44,613 bases of DNA from JBEKVE01 sp049514335. Its GTDB lineage: Bacteria; Actinomycetota; Acidimicrobiia; Acidimicrobiales; UBA8190. Of this stretch, positions 17,246 through 24,605 are shown piece after piece. A program made the position numbers and the translations under genes. The notes beneath the pieces were generated by a model. That model was not told where the DNA came from, ran no database searches, and was given only the letters and a program-made list of their open reading frames with translations. The stretch spans positions 1 to 44,613 of the forward strand of contig JBEKVE010000005.1 of the NCBI GenBank assembly GCA_049514335.1, in the 5' to 3' direction. Numbering within the stretch: the first letter of the stretch is position 1; the number at the start of each line of letters is the position of its first letter.

Positions 17246-18656
17246 TCGGGTTGAACGGGCCCTGACCGGGCACCGTGGTCGTGGTGGACGCGCTGCCCGA
17301 CGAGCCGCCCCTGGCCGAGCTCGTGGGGACGGTGGTGGGCGGTGTGGTGACCGGGGAGCCCGATCCGTCGAGCGGAGGGGTGGTCACCTGGCCCGGGGCC
17401 GTTCCCATGAACTGGCTGATGACCTGGTCGGCCTGGGGCTGCTGCACCACCTCCACCGAGCCCGCCGCGTACGAGCTCGCCCCGAGCGTGGGCAGCGTGT
17501 AGGTCTTGAGGGCCGAGGCCGAAAAGGCGTGATAGCGCTGGGCCAGCGCCAAGATGTCGCTGGTCGACAACCCGTCGTCCTTGGTGATGTCGTGGACGAT
17601 CGACCCCAGGAAGGCGTTCACGGTGAGCGGGTTGTAGCTCGACTTCGCCTTGTTGATGACGGCCTGGATGATGGCGTTCTGGCGCTGGATGCGTCCCAGG
17701 TCCCCCGTGCCGTCGTACTCCCAGTACCCGGGGTGGACCTCGTACTCGTAGTAGCGCGAGCGCGACAGGGCCAGCGCCATGTTGCCGTTCAACGTCTGGC
17801 ATCCCGAGTGGGTGATGCGCAGGCCCGAGTTGTTGTTGCCCTGGTCGTTGTCACGAGCCGGGTAGGGGAAGTCGAGGTTGATCCCCCCCACCGCTTGGAC
17901 CAGGTCGATGACGCCGTTGAAGTCGACAATCACGAAGTGGTTGATGGGGATGCCGAAGGTGTTCTCGATGGTCTCGATGAGCGCCGAGGGCCCGCTGTTG
18001 AATGCGGTGTTGATCTTGTTGTCGGCGGCCAGGCCCGTTCCCGACGGCATGCCCGAGAGCTGCACGTAGGTGTCGCGGGGGATCGACAGGATGTCGGCGG
18101 TGCCCGCCGCCGGGTCGACGTGGAGCACCTTGATGGTGTCGCTTCGCTGTCCGCCCACCTGTGCGGCGCTGCCGAAGGACTTGGCGGCGGCACCGGTGTT
18201 CCCCGCCCTCGAGTCCGAGCCCACGATGAGCACGTTGTAGGGCGAGCCGTCGGACACGACCGCACACGTCGTGCATTTGAGGGACTTGATCTCCCCCAGC
18301 CGGAACCACAGGTACCCCGACACCGAGGCGGCCACGATGAGGGTGAGGCCCACCACCACCACCGCCCACTTGATGGCCCGCTCCCCCCGGCTGCGGCGCC
18401 GGCGCCGCTTGCGCCCGGGCGCGGGCGGCACGGCACCGGGGCGTCCCGGCGGTACCGGTTGTCCGGGGGACGTACCGGGCGGGGCGCCGGCGGCTGTGGC
18501 CGGCTCCGGGCGGGGCCCGTTCGGGCGACCGCCGGCGGCGTGGGCGGGGCGGCGGCCCGGCGGCCTGGCGCCTGCGGCGGGATCGGCGCCTCCCCCGGGG
18601 CCGGGTCCGCGCCGGCGGCGGCCCGCGCCGCTACCTCGGGGAGGACGACGCGCCAT
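17235..18656 (-). CDS. LytR-CpsA-Psr (LCP) family cell-wall glycopolymer transferase
   Basis: A 473-residue membrane-anchored protein that would attach teichoic acid, arabinogalactan or other glycopolymers to peptidoglycan. It has a Pro/Arg/Gly-rich cytoplasmic tail of about 95 residues, one membrane helix (about residues 95-117) and the LCP domain, with VLIVGSDSRAG, RSDTIKVLHVDP, LSIPRDTYV, NKINTAFNSG, VDFNGVIDLVQAVGGI and SRSRYYEYE-type arginine motifs. A Ser/Thr/Pro-rich tail ends in a final Cys. ATG at 18656 has TACCGT 6 bases upstream. It is convergent with sufU and probably unrelated to Fe-S assembly. Confidence 0.92.
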   Translation of the reverse strand: MARRPPRGSGAGRRRRGPGPGGGADPAAGARPPGRRPAHAAGGRPNGPRPEPATAAGAPPGTSPGQPVPPGRPGAVPPAPGRKRRRRRSRGERAIKWAVVVVGLTLIVAASVSGYLWFRLGEIKSLKCTTCAVVSDGSPYNVLIVGSDSRAGNTGAAAKSFGSAAQVGGQRSDTIKVLHVDPAAGTADILSIPRDTYVQLSGMPSGTGLAADNKINTAFNSGPSALIETIENTFGIPINHFVIVDFNGVIDLVQAVGGINLDFPYPARDNDQGNNNSGLRITHSGCQTLNGNMALALSRSRYYEYEVHPGYWEYDGTGDLGRIQRQNAIIQAVINKAKSSYNPLTVNAFLGSIVHDITKDDGLSTSDILALAQRYHAFSASALKTYTLPTLGASSYAAGSVEVVQQPQADQVISQFMGTAPGQVTTPPLDGSGSPVTTPPTTVPTSSARGGSSGSASTTTTVPGQGPFNPTPC

Positions 18657-18701
18657 TGCAAGACGGTACCAGCGCCTCCCCCCGCCGCCGCGTCGCGCCG
18701 C

Positions 18702-19514
18702 TCAGCCGGCGAGGTGCGCCACCACGAGTTCGGCCAGCTCAACGGGACGCTCCACCACGGCCATGTGGGCCGCCCCCGCCAGATCGACGAGCGTGGCGTC
18801 GGGGATGCCGGCCGCGTACGCCTCGGCGTGGGCCCGGGGGACGATGCCGTCGTGGACACCGTGGACGACCAGCGTGGGGGCGGTGATGCGTCCGAGCCGC
18901 CCCCGCAGCTTGGGATCGTGCAGATAGGGGTTCCAGCCGATCCGGGCCGTGGCGGCGAGCGCCTGCAGGACGGGGCGCACGAGCTCGAAGGGGATCTGGG
19001 ACGGGTCGGACTCCAGAGGGGCCATGGCGTACATGAGCGCTGCCAGCGGATGATCGCGATCGGCGAAGAGGTCATCGGCCAACTCCGACAGCGGACGACC
19101 GAAGATCTCGGTGATGGGGACGCCCTCGACGAAGAGGCCCACGGCGTTCACGAGGACGAGACGGCGCACCCGTTCGGGCCAGCGCACCGCCAGCTCGGCA
19201 CCGATCCATCCGCCGAGCGACGCGCCCACCACGTCGGTGCGGTCGATGCCGAGCCGGTCGAGGACGTCGAGGAGATGGAAGGCGCCATCCTCGACGTCGT
19301 CGATGTGCTCGAGTCCTTCGGAGTCACCGAAGCCGGGGAACATCGGTGCCACCACCCTGCGGGTGCTCGCCAGCTCCTCGAGCATGGCCGTGCCCGGCCC
19401 CTCACCCTGGGCCGAATGCAGGTACACCAATGGCGCCGGCCCTCCGTCGCCTCCCTCGTGGAGCTCGATCCGGCCGACGGCGGTGTCGAGCACGGTGGCG
19501 GCGAGCGCGCTCAC
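18702..19514 (-). CDS. alpha/beta hydrolase
   Basis: A 270-residue alpha/beta-hydrolase-fold enzyme. The nucleophile elbow is VVGASLGGW with Ser about residue 100, the acid is likely in VVHGVHDGIVP, and the catalytic His is in LAGAAHMAVVERP near the C-terminus. There is no HG-oxyanion motif; instead VYLHSAQGEG fills that position. The start is GTG at 19514, overlapping the LLM oxidoreductase stop by GTGA, so the two are co-translated. The pair may act in turn (oxidation then ester or C-C hydrolysis), but the substrate cannot be read from the sequence. Confidence 0.85.
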   Translation of the reverse strand: MSALAATVLDTAVGRIELHEGGDGGPAPLVYLHSAQGEGPGTAMLEELASTRRVVAPMFPGFGDSEGLEHIDDVEDGAFHLLDVLDRLGIDRTDVVGASLGGWIGAELAVRWPERVRRLVLVNAVGLFVEGVPITEIFGRPLSELADDLFADRDHPLAALMYAMAPLESDPSQIPFELVRPVLQALAATARIGWNPYLHDPKLRGRLGRITAPTLVVHGVHDGIVPRAHAEAYAAGIPDATLVDLAGAAHMAVVERPVELAELVVAHLAG

Positions 19515-20677
19515 GGCGCCGCCGCCTCACTGGCCAGGCGCTCGGTGCCCGGAAAGCGCGCCCGCAGGATGGGCATGACCTCGGTGGCGAAGAGCTCGAG
19601 GTTGCGGCGGGTGTCATCGGCCGGCAGCGTTCCCAGCTGGAACAGGCCGAGCAGATTCCCCACCCCCAGGCGCTCGACGTCCTCGGAGAGCAGCTCGGCC
19701 ACGGTGTCGGGGGACCCCACGATGGCGTAATGCCCCTCGACCACCTCCTCCCACGTCTGGAGGTTGAGGGCGAAGGTGCCGGCGTTCTTCATGATGTTCT
19801 CCATCGACCGCACCGAGGTGTAGCCGGGCGGCGAGATGTTGATGCCGGGGAGCAGGCGGCGGACGAAGTACCAGAAGTGCTCCTCGAAGCGTCGGCGGGC
19901 CTCGGCATCGGTCTCGGCCACGAACACCGGCACCAGCCATCCGAGCTGGAGCGGGTCGGCCTCGTACCCCTCGCGCTCACACGCCTCGCGCATCATGGAG
20001 AACATGCGCTCGAACACCCGCAGGTGGAAATAGGGGATCCCCATGTAGGCGTACCGGTGCTTGGCAACGAACTCGAGCGTCTCGAGCGAGCCCGCGCCCG
20101 GGATCCAGATCTCGGGATGCGGCTGCTGGATGGGCCGGGGCCAGGAGTTGACGTACCGGAGCTTGTAGTACTTGCCCACGAACTCGAACGGCCCGGGCTC
20201 GGTCCATGCGCGCAGGATGAGATCGTGCGCCTCGGCGAAGCGCTGACGTGCCTCGGTGGGGTTGAGGGAGAACGAGTAGTACTCGGGACCGCCCCCCACC
20301 ACCATGCCGGCGATGAGACGCCCCCCGCTCAGGCAGTCGATCATGGCGAACTCCTCCGCCACCCGCGTGGGCGGGTCGTACAGGGGGAGGGCGTTGCCCA
20401 CCACGGCGATGCGCACCCGCGACGTCTGGCGGGCCAGTATCGAAGCGATGAGATTGGGCGACGGCATGATGCCATAGGCGTTCTGATGGTGCTCGTTGAC
20501 GCAGACGCCGTCGAACCCGAGCTCCTCGGCGTAGATCAGGTCGTCGATGTACCGGTTGTAGAGCTCACCACCCAGACGCGGGTCGAAGAACTCGTTCGGG
20601 CACGTGATCCAGGCGGGGCCCTCGTAGTCGGGGGGCAGGCCCGGGTAGGGCATCAGGTGGAAGCTGAAGATGCGCAC
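19511..20677 (-). CDS. LLM-class flavin/F420-dependent oxidoreductase
   Basis: A 388-residue bacterial-luciferase-like monooxygenase with a TIM-barrel fold, using FMN or F420. Family landmarks are FDGVCVNEHHQNAYG, ARQTSRVRIAVVGNALPLYDPP and EEFAMIDCLSGGRLIAGMVVG. The GTG start at 20677 has a Shine-Dalgarno AGGAG 6 bases upstream, unlike the leaderless pattern of many neighbours, so it may be read from the sufB-sufC2 transcript. It follows sufC2 after 74 bases and is coupled to the alpha/beta hydrolase. Substrate and cofactor are not determined. Confidence 0.87.
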   Translation of the reverse strand: MRIFSFHLMPYPGLPPDYEGPAWITCPNEFFDPRLGGELYNRYIDDLIYAEELGFDGVCVNEHHQNAYGIMPSPNLIASILARQTSRVRIAVVGNALPLYDPPTRVAEEFAMIDCLSGGRLIAGMVVGGGPEYYSFSLNPTEARQRFAEAHDLILRAWTEPGPFEFVGKYYKLRYVNSWPRPIQQPHPEIWIPGAGSLETLEFVAKHRYAYMGIPYFHLRVFERMFSMMREACEREGYEADPLQLGWLVPVFVAETDAEARRRFEEHFWYFVRRLLPGINISPPGYTSVRSMENIMKNAGTFALNLQTWEEVVEGHYAIVGSPDTVAELLSEDVERLGVGNLLGLFQLGTLPADDTRRNLELFATEVMPILRARFPGTERLASEAAAP

Positions 20678-20751
20678 GGCGGGCTCCTGGGTGCGGCGTC
20701 GGGGACGGCGCCGTCATGGTACCGCCGGCCGGTCGGGCGACGACGGGCCGG

Positions 20752-21543
20752 TCAGCCGGCCGTGCCGGACGCGGCCTCCCGCTCGATGGCCTCGAAGGCG
20801 CCGTATCCGGACCGCTCGAGCTCGTCGGCGAGCTCGGGGCCACCGCTCGCCACGATGCGCCCTCGCACGAGCACGTGCACGACGTCGGGGCGCAGCACCG
20901 ACAGGAGGCGTCGGTAGTGGGTGATGGCGAGCACGCCCAGACCCCATTCGGCCACGGCCTCACGGACGCGCTGCGCCACGTCGCGCAAACCGTCGACGTC
21001 GATGCCCGAGTCGAGCTCGTCCAGGATGGCGATACGGGGCCGCATGAGCGCGAGCTGGAGCGTCTCGCTGCGCTTGCGCTCACCCCCCGACAGATCGACG
21101 TTGAGCGGCCGCTCGAGCAGGCGTGGCTCGAGCCCGACACGCACCGCCTCGGCCGAAGCCGCGGCGGCCACACCGGCGACCTCCTGGAACTGGGCGGCAA
21201 GCGCCTCGGTGAGCACCTGGTCGAGGTGCACGCCGGGGACCTCAGTCGGGTACTGCGGTGCCAGGAACAACCCGAGCCGGGCACGACGCCAGGCCGGCAG
21301 GGCGAGCAGGTCCTCGCCGTCGAGCGTCACCTCGCCGCCGAGCACCTGGTAGCCGGGCTTTCCCATGAGGACGTGGGCCAGCGTGCTCTTGCCCGAGCCG
21401 TTGGGCCCCATCACGGCGTGCACCTCGCCGCTGCGCACCGTGACGTCGACACCGCGCAGCACCTCGATGCCCACCACCCCGGCCCGAAGGCCGCGCACCA
21501 CGAGCTCGTGGTCGGACCCGCCCGGCGTGTCGGCCGGACTCAC
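20752..21543 (-). CDS. sufC: Fe-S assembly ATPase SufC paralog (copy 2)
   Basis: A 263-residue SufC-type ATPase. Walker A GPNGSGKST, the signature DLSGGERKRSETLQLALM, Walker B ILDELDSGIDVDGL and the H-loop ITHYRRLL are all intact, so it should hydrolyse ATP. It differs from copy 1 at signature positions (LDELDSGID for LDETDSGLD, SGGERKR for SGGEKKR) and carries longer N- and C-terminal tails. The start is GTG at 21543, overlapping the Rieske ferredoxin stop by GTGA. Its place after sufD and the ferredoxin is the usual actinobacterial sufC position, which makes copy 1 the extra one by context even though copy 1 looks more canonical. Confidence 0.9.
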   Translation of the reverse strand: MSPADTPGGSDHELVVRGLRAGVVGIEVLRGVDVTVRSGEVHAVMGPNGSGKSTLAHVLMGKPGYQVLGGEVTLDGEDLLALPAWRRARLGLFLAPQYPTEVPGVHLDQVLTEALAAQFQEVAGVAAAASAEAVRVGLEPRLLERPLNVDLSGGERKRSETLQLALMRPRIAILDELDSGIDVDGLRDVAQRVREAVAEWGLGVLAITHYRRLLSVLRPDVVHVLVRGRIVASGGPELADELERSGYGAFEAIEREAASGTAG

Positions 21544-21857
21544 GGCAGGACCACCGACACGTCGTCGCCGGTCACCTGGACGCTGTACACCGGCACCGGC
21601 TTGGTGGCGGGCAGCGAACGCGGCTCGCCGGTGCGGAGATCGAACATCGACCCGTGCTTCCAGCACTCGATCTCGCACGCCTCGGGCAGCACCTCTCCCT
21701 CGGACAGCGAATAGTCCTCGTGACTGCACGTGTCCCCGATGGCGTAGAAGTCGTCGCCCAGCCGCACCAGGGCGATCGGATGCTGTGCCACCTCGAAGCG
21801 CCGGGCGCAGCCGTCGCCGATGTCGTCGCGCCCGCACAGGCGCACCACCTCACCCAT
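21540..21857 (-). CDS. Rieske-type [2Fe-2S] ferredoxin of the suf operon
   Basis: A 105-residue Rieske protein with ligands C44-x-H46 (DTCSHEDYSL) and C65-x2-H68 (IECWKHGSMFD). It corresponds to the non-heme dioxygenase ferredoxin-like protein found between sufD and sufC in many actinobacterial suf operons, where it may supply electrons or report cluster state. The ATG start lies inside the end of sufD (8-base overlap), and the gene overlaps sufC2 by 4 bases, so all three are tightly coupled. It is full-length for the family. Confidence 0.92.
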   Translation of the reverse strand: MGEVVRLCGRDDIGDGCARRFEVAQHPIALVRLGDDFYAIGDTCSHEDYSLSEGEVLPEACEIECWKHGSMFDLRTGEPRSLPATKPVPVYSVQVTGDDVSVVLP

Positions 21858-23253
21858 GGGACGCCTCCTCGGTGCCCGCCGCGGCGCGCTGGGCGGGAAG
21901 GCGCCCGGCCAGGCGCAGTCCCACCGCCGCTTCCACCCACCGCCCGACGCCCGGGAACGGGGCGCGCCCGGCCAGGTCCGAGAAGAAGCCCTGCACCACC
22001 AGACGCTCGGCCACGGCGGGCTCGATACCCCGGGTCTCGAGGTAGTAGCGCTGCTCCTCGTCGATGGGGCCGACGGTGGAGGCGTGGCTGCAGCGGACGT
22101 CGTTCTCGTCGATGTCGAGGTTCGGCACCGAGTCGGCGTGCGCACCCTCCGACAGGACGAGGTTGTGGTTGGTCTGCCTGGCGTCTGACCCCTTGGCCCC
22201 CTTGCGGATGCGGATCATGCCGCTGTAGACCGAGCGCGCCGCGTCGGCCACGGCTCCTTTGAACAACAGCTCGCTCTCGGTGCGCGGGGCGTGGTGGTCC
22301 TGCAGGGTGCGGAAGTCGTGCACCTGATCGCCTGTACCGAGATATGCGGCGAGCAGGGCGGTGCTGCCCGCCTGGCCGACGAGGTCGGAGTCGGTGCGGA
22401 CCCGGGCGTAGGCACCACCCAGGCCGGCGGTGAACGAACGGAGATTCGCGTCGCGACCGACCCGGCTGGCCTGGGTGGCGATGCAGGTGGAGGCGGCGTC
22501 GAGCACCTGGAGGTTGGCGTAGCGCAGCCGGGCGTCGTCGGCCACGTCGATCTCGGTGACGGGGATGACGAGGACGGGGCGAGACAGCGCTTCGGCCTCG
22601 CCCCCGGCGGGGCGGGCTCCGGCAGGGACGGCGGCGGGGACGAAGAGCTCCACCACGCCTGCCTCGGCCGATGTCCCGAGCTCGATGAAGGTGCGGGGGA
22701 AGGCCGACAGGCCGGCGGCGCCGGGGACGGCCGCGTCGACCAGGTGGACGATCACCACCGGCTCCTGCACCGTCGTCTTGCGGGCCACGCGCACCAGCAC
22801 GACATCGTCGAGGAAGGCGTCGTGCAGAGCGCCGAAGGCGTCACCGCCGGGCGACAGGATCCCGAAGGCGTCAGTCTCGGACACCGAGATGCCGCGCCCA
22901 CCCGTGAGCGCGGCACGCGCCCCTGCCACCGACAGACCGTCGGCAGGGGCGGTGGGCGACACGTCGACGGCCTCGATGTGGCCGTTGCGCGTCACCACCA
23001 GCGCGGCACGCGGGCCCAGGGCGGCGGCGAGGTCACGGGCGGCCGAGACGGCGGCGGCTGATCCGGCGTCGTCGGCGACGGCGGGCGCGTAGGCGCCGAG
23101 GTCGAACCGGTCGATGCCGCTGTAGCGCCACACCTCTTCGGACTCGGTGGGCACCGAGCTCGCGGCGAAGCGGTCCCAGGCGTCGGCGCGGCGACGCACC
23201 AGCCAGTCGGGTCCCCCCAGCGCCGCCGAGGCGTCGGCCGTGAATGTGCTCAG
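21850..23253 (-). CDS. sufD: Fe-S assembly protein SufD, probable CTG start
   Basis: A 467-residue SufD that pairs with SufB on the scaffold. The C-terminal SufBD core is clear: QDHHAPRTESELLFKGAV, DARQTNHNLVLSEGAHAD, PNLDIDENDVRCSHASTVGP and EEQRYYLETRGI. The family N-terminus (STFTADASAALGGPDWL) starts at a CTG codon (23251-23253), preceded by GAGAGAGGT with 6 bases of spacing. No ATG, GTG or TTG fits that position. Alternatives are ATG at 23337, which adds 28 residues of low-complexity sequence, or an internal GTG that would cut the conserved start. It overlaps the ferredoxin gene by 8 bases. An enoyl-CoA hydratase gene lies antisense between this gene and the sufB end. Confidence 0.88.
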   Translation of the reverse strand: MSTFTADASAALGGPDWLVRRRADAWDRFAASSVPTESEEVWRYSGIDRFDLGAYAPAVADDAGSAAAVSAARDLAAALGPRAALVVTRNGHIEAVDVSPTAPADGLSVAGARAALTGGRGISVSETDAFGILSPGGDAFGALHDAFLDDVVLVRVARKTTVQEPVVIVHLVDAAVPGAAGLSAFPRTFIELGTSAEAGVVELFVPAAVPAGARPAGGEAEALSRPVLVIPVTEIDVADDARLRYANLQVLDAASTCIATQASRVGRDANLRSFTAGLGGAYARVRTDSDLVGQAGSTALLAAYLGTGDQVHDFRTLQDHHAPRTESELLFKGAVADAARSVYSGMIRIRKGAKGSDARQTNHNLVLSEGAHADSVPNLDIDENDVRCSHASTVGPIDEEQRYYLETRGIEPAVAERLVVQGFFSDLAGRAPFPGVGRWVEAAVGLRLAGRLPAQRAAAGTEEASHG

Positions 23254-23322
23254 GGGTCTACCTCTCTCGGGTGTTGCGGGACTCAGCGCCGTCGCCGGCG
23301 GCCGCGTGGATCCTACCGGCCC

Positions 23323-23335
23323 TAATGTGGCGCCC
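23323..23335 (+). promoter_or_regulatory. leaderless promoter -10 of enoyl-CoA hydratase
   Basis: TAATGT (23323-23328) lies 7 bases before the ATG at 23336. This is one of the closest matches to TAnnnT in the window and supports this start over upstream in-frame codons. Confidence 0.55.
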
Positions 23336-24202
23336 ATGCCCCACTCCGACGTCCTCTCCATCGAACGCGACGACCATGTCGCCACGCTGTGGCTCGACCG
23401 GCCCGAGGGGCGCAACGCCATGGGCCCCGCCTTCTGGAACGACCTCCCGATGGCCATGGCCGAGCTGAGCGACGACCGCTCGGTGCGCGCCGTTGTGGTG
23501 GCGGCGCGGGGGCCGCACTTCAGCGTGGGCCTCGACCTCAAAGCCATGGCGGGGCTGCTCACCGGGGCGGGGACGACCTCCGAGGAGGCCCGTCCGGCCT
23601 CCGACGGAAGTGGCGACGGGGCCCCGTCGATGGCAGCACGGGCCATGGCGGCGCGACCGTCCATCCTGCGCATGCAGCGATCGATCACCGCCGTGGCGGA
23701 CTGCCCCAAACCGGTGGTGGCGGCGGTGCACGGCTACTGCATCGGCGGGGGTGTGGACCTGGCCTCGGCGTGCGACATCCGCCTGGCGAGCGCTGACGCC
23801 GTGTTCTCGGTGCGCGAGACCCGCGTGGCCATCGTGGCCGACCTGGGGAGCCTGCAGCGTCTGCCCCACATCATCGGCAAGGGCCACGTGGCGGAACTGG
23901 CCTTCACCGGCAAGGACATCACCGCCACGCGTGCCAAGGAGATCGGCCTGGTGAACGACGTGCTCCCCGACGCCGACGCCGTGCTGGCGGCGGCGCGCCG
24001 GCTGGCCGCCGAGATCGCCGACAACTCCCCGCTGGCCGTGCAGGGCACGAAGGCGGTGCTCACCGCGTGCGAGGACCGATCGGTGGCCGAGGGCCTCGAC
24101 TACGTCGCCACCTGGAACGCGGGCTTCCTCGGCTCCGACGACCTGGCCGAGGCCATGACGGCGTTCATGGAGAAGCGCGCCCCCCAATTCCGGGGGCGCT
24201 GA
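23336..24202 (+). CDS. enoyl-CoA hydratase/isomerase family protein
   Basis: A 288-residue crotonase-fold protein. The CoA-binding and oxyanion motifs are GPHFSVGLDLKAMAGL and AAVHGYCIGGGVDLASACDI. The catalytic region reads FSVRETRVAIVADLGSLQRLP, with the Glu of RETRVAIVADLG matching the Delta3,5-Delta2,4-dienoyl-CoA isomerase-type members, which typically also keep an Asp there. An insertion of about 25 Gly/Ser/Ala-rich residues follows the first loop (around residues 75-100). The start ATG is supported by a TAATGT -10 box. The gene runs against the suf operon, between sufD and the four-cysteine gene, with its stop 1 base from the latter's stop. Confidence 0.87.
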   Translation: MPHSDVLSIERDDHVATLWLDRPEGRNAMGPAFWNDLPMAMAELSDDRSVRAVVVAARGPHFSVGLDLKAMAGLLTGAGTTSEEARPASDGSGDGAPSMAARAMAARPSILRMQRSITAVADCPKPVVAAVHGYCIGGGVDLASACDIRLASADAVFSVRETRVAIVADLGSLQRLPHIIGKGHVAELAFTGKDITATRAKEIGLVNDVLPDADAVLAAARRLAAEIADNSPLAVQGTKAVLTACEDRSVAEGLDYVATWNAGFLGSDDLAEAMTAFMEKRAPQFRGR

Positions 24203-24203
24203 C

Positions 24204-24548
24204 TCAGCGACGCCGCCAGGGCCAGCGTCGGCGCCCGGGAGCAGCCCGCCGTTCTTGGCGCTCGACATCAGCCACGGTCTCGGGCACCACCGCGTCCACG
24301 ATGTCCTCCGCCTCCTCGAGGAGTTGGATGACCTCAGGACCACCGGGCCCGGGCTCGTCCTCGACGGGCGGCTCGACCAGCTTGCCGTGGTCCCATCCGA
24401 CGTCGGCCAGGCGCGGTGCATAGGACTGGCAGTCGTCGGGACAGCGCCAGGGCGCCTCGGGTGCGAGGTCGAGGACGCAGAAACGCACGACCTCCCCGGT
24501 GGCGTACGTACGGCTCTGGAAGTGCTTGCACTCCTCACGCATGGGCAC
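24204..24548 (-). CDS. small four-cysteine protein downstream of sufB
   Basis: A 114-residue protein with C7, C24, C36 and C40 (and H9) in its first 40 residues, in the order EECKHF, RFCVLDL and WRCPDDCQSY. The spacing could hold zinc or an Fe-S cluster. The middle is acidic with a predicted helix (VIQLLEEAEDIVDAVV), and the end is strongly basic (GRRRWPWRRR). GTG at 24548 has GAGGAT upstream; ATG at 24542 is an alternative. It lies 57 bases after sufB on the same strand, so it is probably in the sufB transcript. I do not recognise the family. A role in Fe-S delivery or sensing is an inference from position and cysteines. Confidence 0.75.
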   Translation of the reverse strand: MPMREECKHFQSRTYATGEVVRFCVLDLAPEAPWRCPDDCQSYAPRLADVGWDHGKLVEPPVEDEPGPGGPEVIQLLEEAEDIVDAVVPETVADVERQERRAAPGRRRWPWRRR

Positions 24549-24605
24549 GGCGTCATCCTCCCATGTGCGCCGCCGCGACGCGACCGGTCGCCACGACCAG
24601 GCCCA

